DNA of 64,000 nucleotides, from assembly GCF_005925325.1 (NCBI RefSeq), contig NZ_SRMP01000003.1:129210-193209 (forward strand). The letters run 5' to 3'. This document shows positions 34,478 to 42,608 of the stretch, one piece after another (position 1 is the first letter of the stretch; each line of letters starts with the position of its first letter). This DNA comes from Pedobacter helvus (GTDB lineage: Bacteria; Bacteroidota; Bacteroidia; Sphingobacteriales; Sphingobacteriaceae). The notes beneath the pieces were generated by a model that ran no database searches, had not been told where the DNA came from, and saw nothing but the letters and a program-made list of their open reading frames with translations. The position numbers and the translations under genes were made by a program.

Positions 34478-35866
34478 ATGACCGTTGCCGAAGATTTTTT
34501 AATTAAAGCCGATGAGAAGGCTTTCGACGTACCACACCGCAATACCATCAATTACAATATTGGGAAGTATAATACTGCGGTTGCTCGTGGTTTATCGAAA
34601 TTTGAAAATTTGGAGGCTTCTAAACGCAAAGCACACGTTATAAAATGGCGTGTAATGGAAAACTTAGATAAACTTTTACCAGAGTTCGAATCTAATTTTC
34701 AAAAGCGTGGCGGTAAAGTAATTTGGGCAAATGATGCTGCCGAAGCTCAAAAGGAAATCCTACAAATTATCCAACGTGTGGGTGGTAAAAGTGTCATTAA
34801 ATCTAAATCGATGACTACTGAGGAAATTCATTTGAATGAGTTTCTAGAAAAGAATGACATAGAGTCTTTAGAGAGTGATTTAGGCGAGTACATTGTGCAA
34901 TTGTTAGGGCAAGCGCCTTATCATATTGTTACGCCAGCCATGCACTTGAGCAAGGAAGATATCGCCAAGCTTTTTAATGAAAAATTCGGCACACCCATAG
35001 ATGCTACCCCCGAGCAGTTGACCCAAAAAGCTAGAGAATTGCTTCGCGATAAATATTTGAAAGCAGATATTGGCATCACTGGCGGTAACTTTTTAATTGC
35101 CGATACTGGAAGTATTGCGCTAACCGAGAATGAAGGTAACGCAAGGTTAACCACTACTTTTCCGAAAATCCATATTGCTATTGTTGGCATAGAGAAATTA
35201 GTTCCTTCTATCGCCGACTTAGATCTATTTTGGCCGCTGCTGTCTAGTCATGGTACTGGTCAAAACTTAACGGTTTACAATACTATTTTAAGTGGTCCAC
35301 GCCAAGCCGATGAAACAGATGGCCCGGAAGAAATGTACGTGATCTTGCTCGATAACGGACGTACCAACCTACTGGCACAAAAAGACCAACGCCAAGCCTT
35401 ATATTGCATTCGTTGTGGCGCTTGTTTAAATGCTTGCCCAGTTTACAAAAACATTGGCGGACATACTTACAACACAACCTACAGTGGGCCAATTGGTTCC
35501 ATTATCACTCCTCATTTTAAAGGAATGAAGGATTTCAAACATTTAAGCTATGCTTCAAGCCTATGCGGAAAATGCTCAGAAGTTTGCCCTGTAAAAATCG
35601 ATATCCACAAAATGCTGTTGCTAAACCGCAGAGATGCTGCTACAGCAAATGAAAATACCGCTACAGAGAACATTGGATGGAACCTTTGGAAACGAGGAAT
35701 GAAAAAACGTTCATTGATGGATTTCTTCGGCGGGAAAATGAAGAACTTCTTCCTTAAAACATTCTTTAAAAAAGGTTGGGGCAAATACCGTGAAATGCCC
35801 GAAGTAGCGGAGAAATCTTTCGCAAAACGCTGGGAAGAACATCAGAAGAAAAAAGAGTTAGATTAA
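34478..35866 (+). CDS. lutB: LutB-like lactate utilisation iron-sulfur protein
   Basis: The LutABC complex oxidises L-lactate in many bacteria. This 462-residue protein has an N-terminal LUD domain (about 60-290, with GITGGNFLIADTGSIALTEN) and a C-terminal ferredoxin-like region with two 4Fe-4S motifs, CIRCGACLNACP (near residue 310) and CGKCSEVCP. The ATG at 34478 is preferred over the in-frame TTG at 34469, which overlaps a -7 box. No lutA or lutC is nearby. Confidence 0.88.
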   Translation: MTVAEDFLIKADEKAFDVPHRNTINYNIGKYNTAVARGLSKFENLEASKRKAHVIKWRVMENLDKLLPEFESNFQKRGGKVIWANDAAEAQKEILQIIQRVGGKSVIKSKSMTTEEIHLNEFLEKNDIESLESDLGEYIVQLLGQAPYHIVTPAMHLSKEDIAKLFNEKFGTPIDATPEQLTQKARELLRDKYLKADIGITGGNFLIADTGSIALTENEGNARLTTTFPKIHIAIVGIEKLVPSIADLDLFWPLLSSHGTGQNLTVYNTILSGPRQADETDGPEEMYVILLDNGRTNLLAQKDQRQALYCIRCGACLNACPVYKNIGGHTYNTTYSGPIGSIITPHFKGMKDFKHLSYASSLCGKCSEVCPVKIDIHKMLLLNRRDAATANENTATENIGWNLWKRGMKKRSLMDFFGGKMKNFFLKTFFKKGWGKYREMPEVAEKSFAKRWEEHQKKKELD

Positions 35867-35963
35867 TTAGGAATAAGCAAAATTATTCAACCGAATATTT
35901 AGTTTTTAGTTATTTAGCTAACAATTCTTATTTTGCAGCTACATCTAATTTATCTCACCAAAA

Positions 35964-36743
35964 ATGACTTTTGATTTCACAGGAAAGGTAGCACTCGTTA
36001 CCGGCGGAGAATCTGGAATTGGAGCTAGCATAGCAAAAGAGTTGTCTCGTCTTGGTTGTGCTATCATCATCACGTACTTTACCAAAGTCGAATTGGCTGA
36101 GAGCGTATTGACAGAAGCTAATAATAATGGACTTCAAAACCTGATAGTTAAATGTGATATTAGAGATGAAGGTTCGGTTATCAACCTGTTCAATCGGGCA
36201 AAAAATACGTTTGGGAAAATCGACTTCCTCATCAATAGCGCTGGCATAAGAAGCCATGACAAACCTCTTGCTGGCCTCTCTTTATCTGATTTCAAAAACA
36301 CAATAGCAACTAATCTTTTTGGTGTTTTTCTGTGCGCCAAATATTTCATCAACCAACATGAACAATTTAGAGATGGGCGTATCATTAACATTACCTCTAT
36401 CCATCAAGAAATTGTTAGTGCAAGTAAAACTGATTATTGTGCGTCGAAGTTTGGAGTTAAAGGACTAAGCAAAGCTCTTGCTCTAGAGGTTGCTGAAAAA
36501 AATATTACGGTAAATTGCATTGCTCCAGGAATGGTGCTAACTCCCATGAATAAAAAAGCAATTGATGATTTGAATTATCGTGCCGAACAAGAAAAACGCA
36601 TACCTCTACAATATGCAGCTCTTCCGATAGAAGTAGCAAATATGGCGATTTTTTTATGTTCTCCTCAGGCTAAGTACATCACTGGCACCACCCAAATTGT
36701 AGATGGTGGATTGAGCCTAAATAGATCAAAAGGTGCTAAATAA
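35964..36743 (+). CDS. SDR-family NAD(P)-dependent oxidoreductase
   Basis: This 259-residue classical SDR has a TGGESGIG cofactor loop (about 13-20), an NSAG motif, catalytic Ser (NITSIHQ) and YCASK, and closes with IVDGGLSLNR. Its closest-known patterns are the FabG/glucose-dehydrogenase-like group, but the substrate is unknown. It is monocistronic, 97 bp after the lutB-like gene. Confidence 0.88.
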   Translation: MTFDFTGKVALVTGGESGIGASIAKELSRLGCAIIITYFTKVELAESVLTEANNNGLQNLIVKCDIRDEGSVINLFNRAKNTFGKIDFLINSAGIRSHDKPLAGLSLSDFKNTIATNLFGVFLCAKYFINQHEQFRDGRIINITSIHQEIVSASKTDYCASKFGVKGLSKALALEVAEKNITVNCIAPGMVLTPMNKKAIDDLNYRAEQEKRIPLQYAALPIEVANMAIFLCSPQAKYITGTTQIVDGGLSLNRSKGAK

Positions 36744-36813
36744 AATCTGACCTCAGATTTCCGACGACTGACGAGTTAATTATTATCTTTACGGTAAACC
36801 AATATCAACCCTT

Positions 36814-38790
36814 ATGCAATTCGACCGTAAGCAAAAAAGCGATTCAAAGCTATTGGACATTTATAAGCGCTTACTTTTCCCTCGTTTGGTAGAAGAAAAA
36901 ATGCTGATTTTATTAAGACAGGGTCGAATTGGCAAATGGTTTTCGGGTATTGGACAAGAAGCTATTGCGGTGGGCAGCACCTTGGCCATGCAAAGCAATG
37001 AATACATTTTGCCCATGCATCGCAATTTGGGTGTATTTACTACCAGAGATATTCCATTAAAAAGGCTGATGGCACAATGGCAAGGCAAATTAACGGGTTT
37101 TACCAAAGGCAGAGACCGTTCTTTCCATTTTGGTACGCAAGCGTATAAAATCATAGGGATGATCTCTCATTTAGGCCCACAAATGGCTTTAGCTGATGGC
37201 ATTGCGTTAGCTGATCTCATTGCCGAAAAACCTAAAGCAACCTTAGTTTTTACGGGAGAAGGAGCTACCAGCGAAGGCGATTTTCACGAAGCGATCAATG
37301 TGGCTTCAGTTTGGAATTTACCTGTGATCTTTTTGATCGAAAACAATGGATATGGTCTTTCTACCCCTATTAATGAGCAATTTAAATGCAAACATTTGGT
37401 AGATAGAGCTATTGGCTATGGCATAGAAGGAGTTCAATTAGATGGTAATAACATCTTAGAAGTTTATGATAGATTAAATGAACTGGCCGAGGATATTCGC
37501 CAAAACCCGCGACCTGTCTTGGTAGAATGTTTAACTTTCAGAATGCGTGGACATGAAGAAGCTTCGGGCACTAAATATGTCCCTCAGCAACTGTTTGATG
37601 AATGGTCACAGAAAGATCCGGTTAAAAATTATGAGGACTATCTATTAGACCAAAGCGTCTTGACTGAACAAGCTATCGCTGAACTCAGAAGTTCTTTTAA
37701 AAAACAGATAGATAGCGAAGTTGAAGCTGCTTTTTCAGAACCAGAACCACGAGCTAACGCGGAGCAAGAATTGCATGACATGTATTATCCTTACGATGTT
37801 GCTCAGTTTGCTCCTACTTCTAGTAAAAATGAAAAAAGATATTTAGACGCCATTACAGACGGCTTGAGAGTAGCCATGCAACGTCATCAAAACTTAGTAC
37901 TAATGGGACAAGACATTGCGGAATATGGTGGTGCATTTAAAATTACTGACGGTTTTGTTACCGAATTTGGGAAAGCCAGAGTTCGTAACACGCCAATTTG
38001 CGAGTCCGCTATTGTTGGTGCCGGCTTAGGCCTTTCTATTAACGGATATAAATCGGTGGTAGAAATGCAATTTGCCGATTTTGTTAGTGTGGGCTTTAAT
38101 CAAATTGTGAATAATTTGGCCAAAACACATTACCGTTGGGGCGAAAAAGCAGATGTAGTAGTACGAATGCCTACGGGAGCTGGTACTGGAGCTGGTCCAT
38201 TTCACTCGCAAAGTAACGAAGCCTGGTTCACCAAAACACCAGGATTAAAAATTGTTTATCCTGCTTTTCCATATGATGCCAAAGGTTTATTGTTGGCAGC
38301 TATCGAAGATCCAAATCCAGTAATTTATTTCGAACATAAATATTTGTATCGCAGCTTAACCGGGCTAGTTCCAGAGGGATTTTACACGATGGAGATCGGA
38401 AAGGCAAATACAATCCAGCAAGGCGAGCAAATTAGTATCATCACTTATGGTCTTGGCGTACATTGGGCGCTGGATTATCTTAAATCACATCCAGAAATTT
38501 CTGCAACATTAGTAGACTTAGTGAGCTTGCAACCTTGGGATAAAGAGGCAGTAAAAACTGCAGTAAAAGCAACGGGTAAAGTTTTGGTACTTCATGAAGA
38601 TACGTTAACTGGAGGCTTCGGTTCCGAAATTGCCGCGTGGATCAGTGAAAACTGTTTCGAATATCTAGATGCACCAGTAATGCGATGTGCCAGTTTAGAC
38701 ACAGCTATTCCAATGAGCAAGGTACTAGAAGATGACTTCTTAGCAAAAGCTAGATTGGGGGAATATATTGATAAACTGCTAGCTTATTAA
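36814..38790 (+). CDS. 2-oxoacid dehydrogenase E1, fused alpha-beta subunits
   Basis: E1 decarboxylates 2-oxo acids with thiamine diphosphate and acylates lipoyl-E2. This 658-residue protein fuses the alpha part (about 1-325, TPP loop GEGATSEGDFHEAINVASV) and the beta part (about 340-658, MGQDIAEYGGAFKIT). Fused forms in Bacteroidota are annotated as branched-chain oxoacid dehydrogenase E1. E2 and E3 are not nearby. A near -7 box, TATCTTTA, lies at 36784-36791. Confidence 0.92.
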   Translation: MQFDRKQKSDSKLLDIYKRLLFPRLVEEKMLILLRQGRIGKWFSGIGQEAIAVGSTLAMQSNEYILPMHRNLGVFTTRDIPLKRLMAQWQGKLTGFTKGRDRSFHFGTQAYKIIGMISHLGPQMALADGIALADLIAEKPKATLVFTGEGATSEGDFHEAINVASVWNLPVIFLIENNGYGLSTPINEQFKCKHLVDRAIGYGIEGVQLDGNNILEVYDRLNELAEDIRQNPRPVLVECLTFRMRGHEEASGTKYVPQQLFDEWSQKDPVKNYEDYLLDQSVLTEQAIAELRSSFKKQIDSEVEAAFSEPEPRANAEQELHDMYYPYDVAQFAPTSSKNEKRYLDAITDGLRVAMQRHQNLVLMGQDIAEYGGAFKITDGFVTEFGKARVRNTPICESAIVGAGLGLSINGYKSVVEMQFADFVSVGFNQIVNNLAKTHYRWGEKADVVVRMPTGAGTGAGPFHSQSNEAWFTKTPGLKIVYPAFPYDAKGLLLAAIEDPNPVIYFEHKYLYRSLTGLVPEGFYTMEIGKANTIQQGEQISIITYGLGVHWALDYLKSHPEISATLVDLVSLQPWDKEAVKTAVKATGKVLVLHEDTLTGGFGSEIAAWISENCFEYLDAPVMRCASLDTAIPMSKVLEDDFLAKARLGEYIDKLLAY

Positions 38791-39048
38791 CTCAGCTACT
38801 TTGAAAATGAAAAGCTATTCCTTATGGTTTTGAAGGCCCATCAAGCCCACAACATTTGAATAGAGAGCGTTAAATCAAATGATGGGGCTATTCTGGTTGA
38901 GCGTCAGAGCGTTTATTTAAATGACGGACCTTTTACTTGGCTGTAAAAATATTCATTTACAGCACTTAACGGAAAAATGTGACTTTTTTTCCCATTTTGT
39001 CTATTCATGAAGTTGTATCTTTAATCGATTTACTACAAAAACGCTTCT

Positions 39049-39345
39049 ATGAATGTTGGTAAAATCTTAAGAAAGCTGAGAAAATACAAGGGGGTTACAC
39101 AAGAAAATATTGCCACTTTTTTAAATTTGGAAAGAACAAGCTATGCCAAATTGGAAAAGAATAAAACAATGTTAAGGCTTGATACTGCCAAGTTAATTGC
39201 AATTTTTTATGGCTTCGAATTACACTATCTTATCCTATGTATAGAGTACGACAATTATGTAAACAACCCAACTACGATACGATTAATTAAAGCTCAAAAA
39301 GAAAAAGAAGCCATATACGAAAAACAGGCGAACTACTCGGCATGA
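39049..39345 (+). CDS. XRE-family helix-turn-helix regulator
   Basis: This 98-residue protein has a Cro/CI-type helix-turn-helix (about 4-58: ILRKLRKYKGVTQENIATFL then SYAKLEKNK). The rest is a short charged tail. The target is unknown. The preceding 258-bp gap carries a near -7 box, TATCTTTA, at 39016-39023. Its 3' end overlaps the convergent SprT-like gene by 13 bp. Confidence 0.85.
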   Translation: MNVGKILRKLRKYKGVTQENIATFLNLERTSYAKLEKNKTMLRLDTAKLIAIFYGFELHYLILCIEYDNYVNNPTTIRLIKAQKEKEAIYEKQANYSA

Positions 39346-39953
39346 ACTTCTGCCAATGGATTAAATAGATAAACCTTGTTGTTATCTAAACAGACACAAC
39401 GATAACGCTTTCTTATCCGCTCTCCTTTTTGAAATCTACGACCATCCTTTAAGGTAAAAATAGTTCCAGGGGGCAATTGCTCTAAGTGAGTGGTTTCTTC
39501 TTCCTTGTCGTATTTTTTCAAGGCTCTTGCCAAGCGCAAATCAGTGCAACTAGACGCTGCGGGATTATCAAGATAAGCAATTATACTTTGATTAACATCG
39601 GGAGGAAAAACATCTAAATCGAAGAATGGCTTCATCATGCGTTTGAAATTATTTTTCCATTCTGCACCATGAGGTTTCACCTTGTTTTTATGATCGTTCC
39701 AGGTTAACAAATGAGCAAATTCATGCACCGTAGTCACTAAAAAAGAGTATTGATTTAGGTCGTTATTAACCGAGATCTTATGCCCTTTATCTTTAAACGG
39801 ATGTCGATAATCGCCAAGCTTAGTACTTCTATTTTTAGAGATCTTAAACTCACATTGGAAATAATCTATCCATTTAGCAATAATAGGCGCTGCCAATGGC
39901 GGCATATATTGTGCTAGTACGTCTTTCTTTTCCAATGGAGAAATCATAGTCAA
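39333..39953 (-). CDS. SprT-like zinc metalloprotease-domain protein
   Basis: This 206-residue protein has an SprT-like domain with HEFAH (77-81) and HGAEWK, supplying two metal ligands and the catalytic Glu plus the third His. The C-terminal part (about 150-206) is a small beta region instead of the usual zinc ribbon. Eukaryotic Spartan and bacterial SprT family members cleave DNA-protein crosslinks or have unknown roles. It sits just upstream of the repeat before feoB. Confidence 0.85.
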   Translation of the reverse strand: MTMISPLEKKDVLAQYMPPLAAPIIAKWIDYFQCEFKISKNRSTKLGDYRHPFKDKGHKISVNNDLNQYSFLVTTVHEFAHLLTWNDHKNKVKPHGAEWKNNFKRMMKPFFDLDVFPPDVNQSIIAYLDNPAASSCTDLRLARALKKYDKEEETTHLEQLPPGTIFTLKDGRRFQKGERIRKRYRCVCLDNNKVYLFNPLAEVHAE

Positions 39954-39966
39954 ATGTACAAATTAA

Positions 39967-40052
39967 CCCCTAAATCCCCTAAAGGGGACTTTTTAGCTAA
40001 GCACCTATTATTTAACCTAATTATATAAAGTCCCCTTTAGGGGATTTAGGGG
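39967..40052. repeat. Perfect 25-bp inverted repeat at the feoB stop
   Basis: Bases 39967-39991 pair exactly with 40028-40052. The arms hold cccctaaatcccctaaagg; the right arm overlaps the feoB stop (40046-40048) and encodes its last residues. It may act as a terminator for feoB on the minus strand. Confidence 0.85.
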
Positions 40053-42175
40053 CTTAAAAACTGATAGGCAATCAACGCGGCTACATAAGCCATCACTGTC
40101 ATGTAAACCAACTGAATAATTGGCCATTTCCATGATTTGGTTTCTCTGTAAACAATGGCAACCGTACTCATACATTGCATCGCAAACGCGTAAAACAGCA
40201 TCAAAGAAAAAGCAGCTGCAAACGTAAATATTGGCAAGCCCGTTTCTGGATCTTTAGCTGCGGCTATTTTGTCTCTCAACCTCATTTCTCCTACTGCTTC
40301 GTCGTCAGACCCTTCCACACTATAAATAGTGGCCATGGTACCCACAAAAGCTTCACGAGCCGCAAATGAAGTAATTAGGGCGATACCAATTTTCCAATCG
40401 TAGCCTAAAGGTTTAATTACGGGTTCTATCGTTTTACCAATGATGCCAGCATAAGAATTTTCCAACTTCTCCGCAGATCTATCTCTTTCTAACGATGCCA
40501 ACTGCACCGTATCGGTTGAGGTAGCTTCAATGGTATTGTATTTTTTATCAATCGCTTCAAAACGTGAGCTTGGTCCGTAAGTAGACATCACCCATAGAAT
40601 AATAGAAATGGCAATAATTACCTTACCAGCTTCAATTACGAAAGTTTTTGATTTCTCGTACATCGTGTACAGTACGTTTTTCCAACGTGGCATACGGTAT
40701 ACTGGCAATTCCATAATAAAATACGAGCGTTCTTTCGCTTTGATGATGAATTTGAAAACCAAGGCTACCAATACGGCTGCGATGATGCTGATCAAATACA
40801 TGGCCATTAAAGTTAAACCTTGAAGACTGAAGAAGCCTAAAACTTTTTCATCAGGTACTACCAAAGATATTAAAAGTGTATAAACCGGAAGCCTTGCAGA
40901 ACAGCTTACCAATGGCGTTACCATAATGGTTATGATACGGTCCTTCCAACTTTCGATATTCCTAGCGCTCATGATAGACGGCACTGCACAAGCTATACCA
41001 CCAATCATTGGCACTACAGATTTTCCACTTAAACCAAACTTACGCATGATTTTGTCCATCATGAAAGTCACACGGGCCATGTAACCTGTATCTTCCAAAA
41101 TAGAGATCAATGCAAATAGGATAGCAATCTGCGGAATGAAAATCACAATTCCTCCCAAACCTGCAACTACACCGTCTAACAATAAATCCGTTAGTACGCC
41201 GGCGGGCAAGTACTCATGTCCCCATTCCGTTAAGGCTGCAAATGATCCTTCAATCATATCCATTGGCATAGACGACCAAGAGAAAATAGCGTTAAAGATG
41301 AAGAATAGAATGAAGATGAAAATCAGAAATCCCCAAACTTTGTGGGTTAATATCGAATCAAGTTTATCTGTAAATGTAAATTTCTTCTCGGCACCAGTAT
41401 CGGTAACCACATCGGTTAAAACCTTACTTAAATGCTTATATCTAGCAACAGTTTCCTCCCCCTGTAGCTTAACCGTATCAAAGCCGTTGCCAATTTCAAT
41501 AGCTTCAATTTCTTCCTGTTCTTTTTCGGTAAAAAATGCCAAATGCTCATGCTGATGCAAAACTTGCAAAGCATAATAATCGTTGTCGGTACCTATTTTC
41601 TGCTTGATGGCATCAATAGCTATTGGCGCAAAATCTTTAGCAGAAATACTATTATTTTGCGTAGCTATGGCCGTAGTTTGGGCAATAGCTTGCTTCAACT
41701 CTGTTAATCCTTCTCCTTTTCTAGCGGAAATATTTACCACTTGCACACCCAAACGCTCAGCAAGTTTATCTGTATCGATATCAATGCCTTCTTTTTTAGC
41801 CATATCGGCCATGTTAAGTACCAAAAGCATCGGGATACCTAAATCTGCAACTTGGGAGAACAATAAAAGATTACGGCGCAAATTCGTAGAATCTGCAACC
41901 AATACAATCATATCTGGGTGACTAGCATTGTTTTTATCAGCCAACACCTGAAAAACGATACTTTCATCCTTACTTTTTGGGTAAAGACTATAAGTACCAG
42001 GTAGATCAATAATTTCAGCGGTTTTACCCGATGGCAGTTTGCTGTAACCCGTTTTTTTATCAACGGTGATACCCGGGAAATTTCCAATTTTTTGATTTAA
42101 TCCGGTTAGGAGGTTAAAAAGGGTAGATTTTCCGGTATTCGGATTTCCAACTAATGCTACTTTTAAATCAGCCAA
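40046..42175 (-). CDS. feoB: Ferrous iron transport protein B
   Basis: FeoB transports Fe2+ across the inner membrane. At 709 residues it has an N-terminal G domain (G1 GNPNTGKST at 10-18; G2 ITVDKKTG; G3 DLPGTYS; G4 NMAD) followed by a helical linker and multiple membrane helices with two Gate domains. It starts 4 bp after feoA. The final Leu-Ser-Pro and the stop come from or abut a repeat. Confidence 0.97.
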   Translation of the reverse strand: MADLKVALVGNPNTGKSTLFNLLTGLNQKIGNFPGITVDKKTGYSKLPSGKTAEIIDLPGTYSLYPKSKDESIVFQVLADKNNASHPDMIVLVADSTNLRRNLLLFSQVADLGIPMLLVLNMADMAKKEGIDIDTDKLAERLGVQVVNISARKGEGLTELKQAIAQTTAIATQNNSISAKDFAPIAIDAIKQKIGTDNDYYALQVLHQHEHLAFFTEKEQEEIEAIEIGNGFDTVKLQGEETVARYKHLSKVLTDVVTDTGAEKKFTFTDKLDSILTHKVWGFLIFIFILFFIFNAIFSWSSMPMDMIEGSFAALTEWGHEYLPAGVLTDLLLDGVVAGLGGIVIFIPQIAILFALISILEDTGYMARVTFMMDKIMRKFGLSGKSVVPMIGGIACAVPSIMSARNIESWKDRIITIMVTPLVSCSARLPVYTLLISLVVPDEKVLGFFSLQGLTLMAMYLISIIAAVLVALVFKFIIKAKERSYFIMELPVYRMPRWKNVLYTMYEKSKTFVIEAGKVIIAISIILWVMSTYGPSSRFEAIDKKYNTIEATSTDTVQLASLERDRSAEKLENSYAGIIGKTIEPVIKPLGYDWKIGIALITSFAAREAFVGTMATIYSVEGSDDEAVGEMRLRDKIAAAKDPETGLPIFTFAAAFSLMLFYAFAMQCMSTVAIVYRETKSWKWPIIQLVYMTVMAYVAALIAYQFLSP

Positions 42176-42179
42176 AATA

Positions 42180-42395
42180 CTATTGAATTATAATTACCGC
42201 TGCTTCTGTTTTACGTAAACAAAGTTGATATCCTGCTACACGAATAGCGATTGGATCTCCAAGCGGCGCACATCTTTCTACCTCAACCTCTTCGCCAGGA
42301 AGGCAACCCATCTCCATTAATTTTACTGCCATCTCTGGGTCAGTAAATGAAACGATGGTACCTTTTTGACCGGGGTTTAACTCAGAAAGTGTCAT
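42180..42395 (-). CDS. feoA: Ferrous iron transport protein A
   Basis: This 71-residue SH3-like FeoA protein (LSELNPGQKGTIVSF, EMGCLPGEEVEVERCAPLGDP) regulates or stabilises FeoB. It is 4 bp upstream of feoB in an operon. No Fur box was confirmed by eye. Confidence 0.93.
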   Translation of the reverse strand: MTLSELNPGQKGTIVSFTDPEMAVKLMEMGCLPGEEVEVERCAPLGDPIAIRVAGYQLCLRKTEAAVIIIQ

Positions 42396-42551
42396 ACAAA
42401 AATCTTTTATCTATGAGCCAAAAACTGCGATTTTCATGCTCCTTAAAACTGTCGCAAGTTAGCCCTTATTTATATCAAATCCAAATAAGAATATGTAACA
42501 AAAAGGTAAAAGGAAAATGATGGAAGCATAGGCGCATCGCTATGGCGAGCT

Positions 42552-42590
42552 AAAAAAAAGGAGCCAATTGTTCGAACTGGCTCCTTTTTA
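42552..42590 (-). terminator. Terminator of the outer-membrane barrel gene
   Basis: Stem aaggagccaatt/aactggctcctt (one G-U or mismatch) with a 5-base loop and A/T-runs on both sides, so it could work in both directions. It lies just beyond the stop at 42609. Confidence 0.85.
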
Positions 42591-42608
42591 TCACTTATAA
42601 ATCGATTC

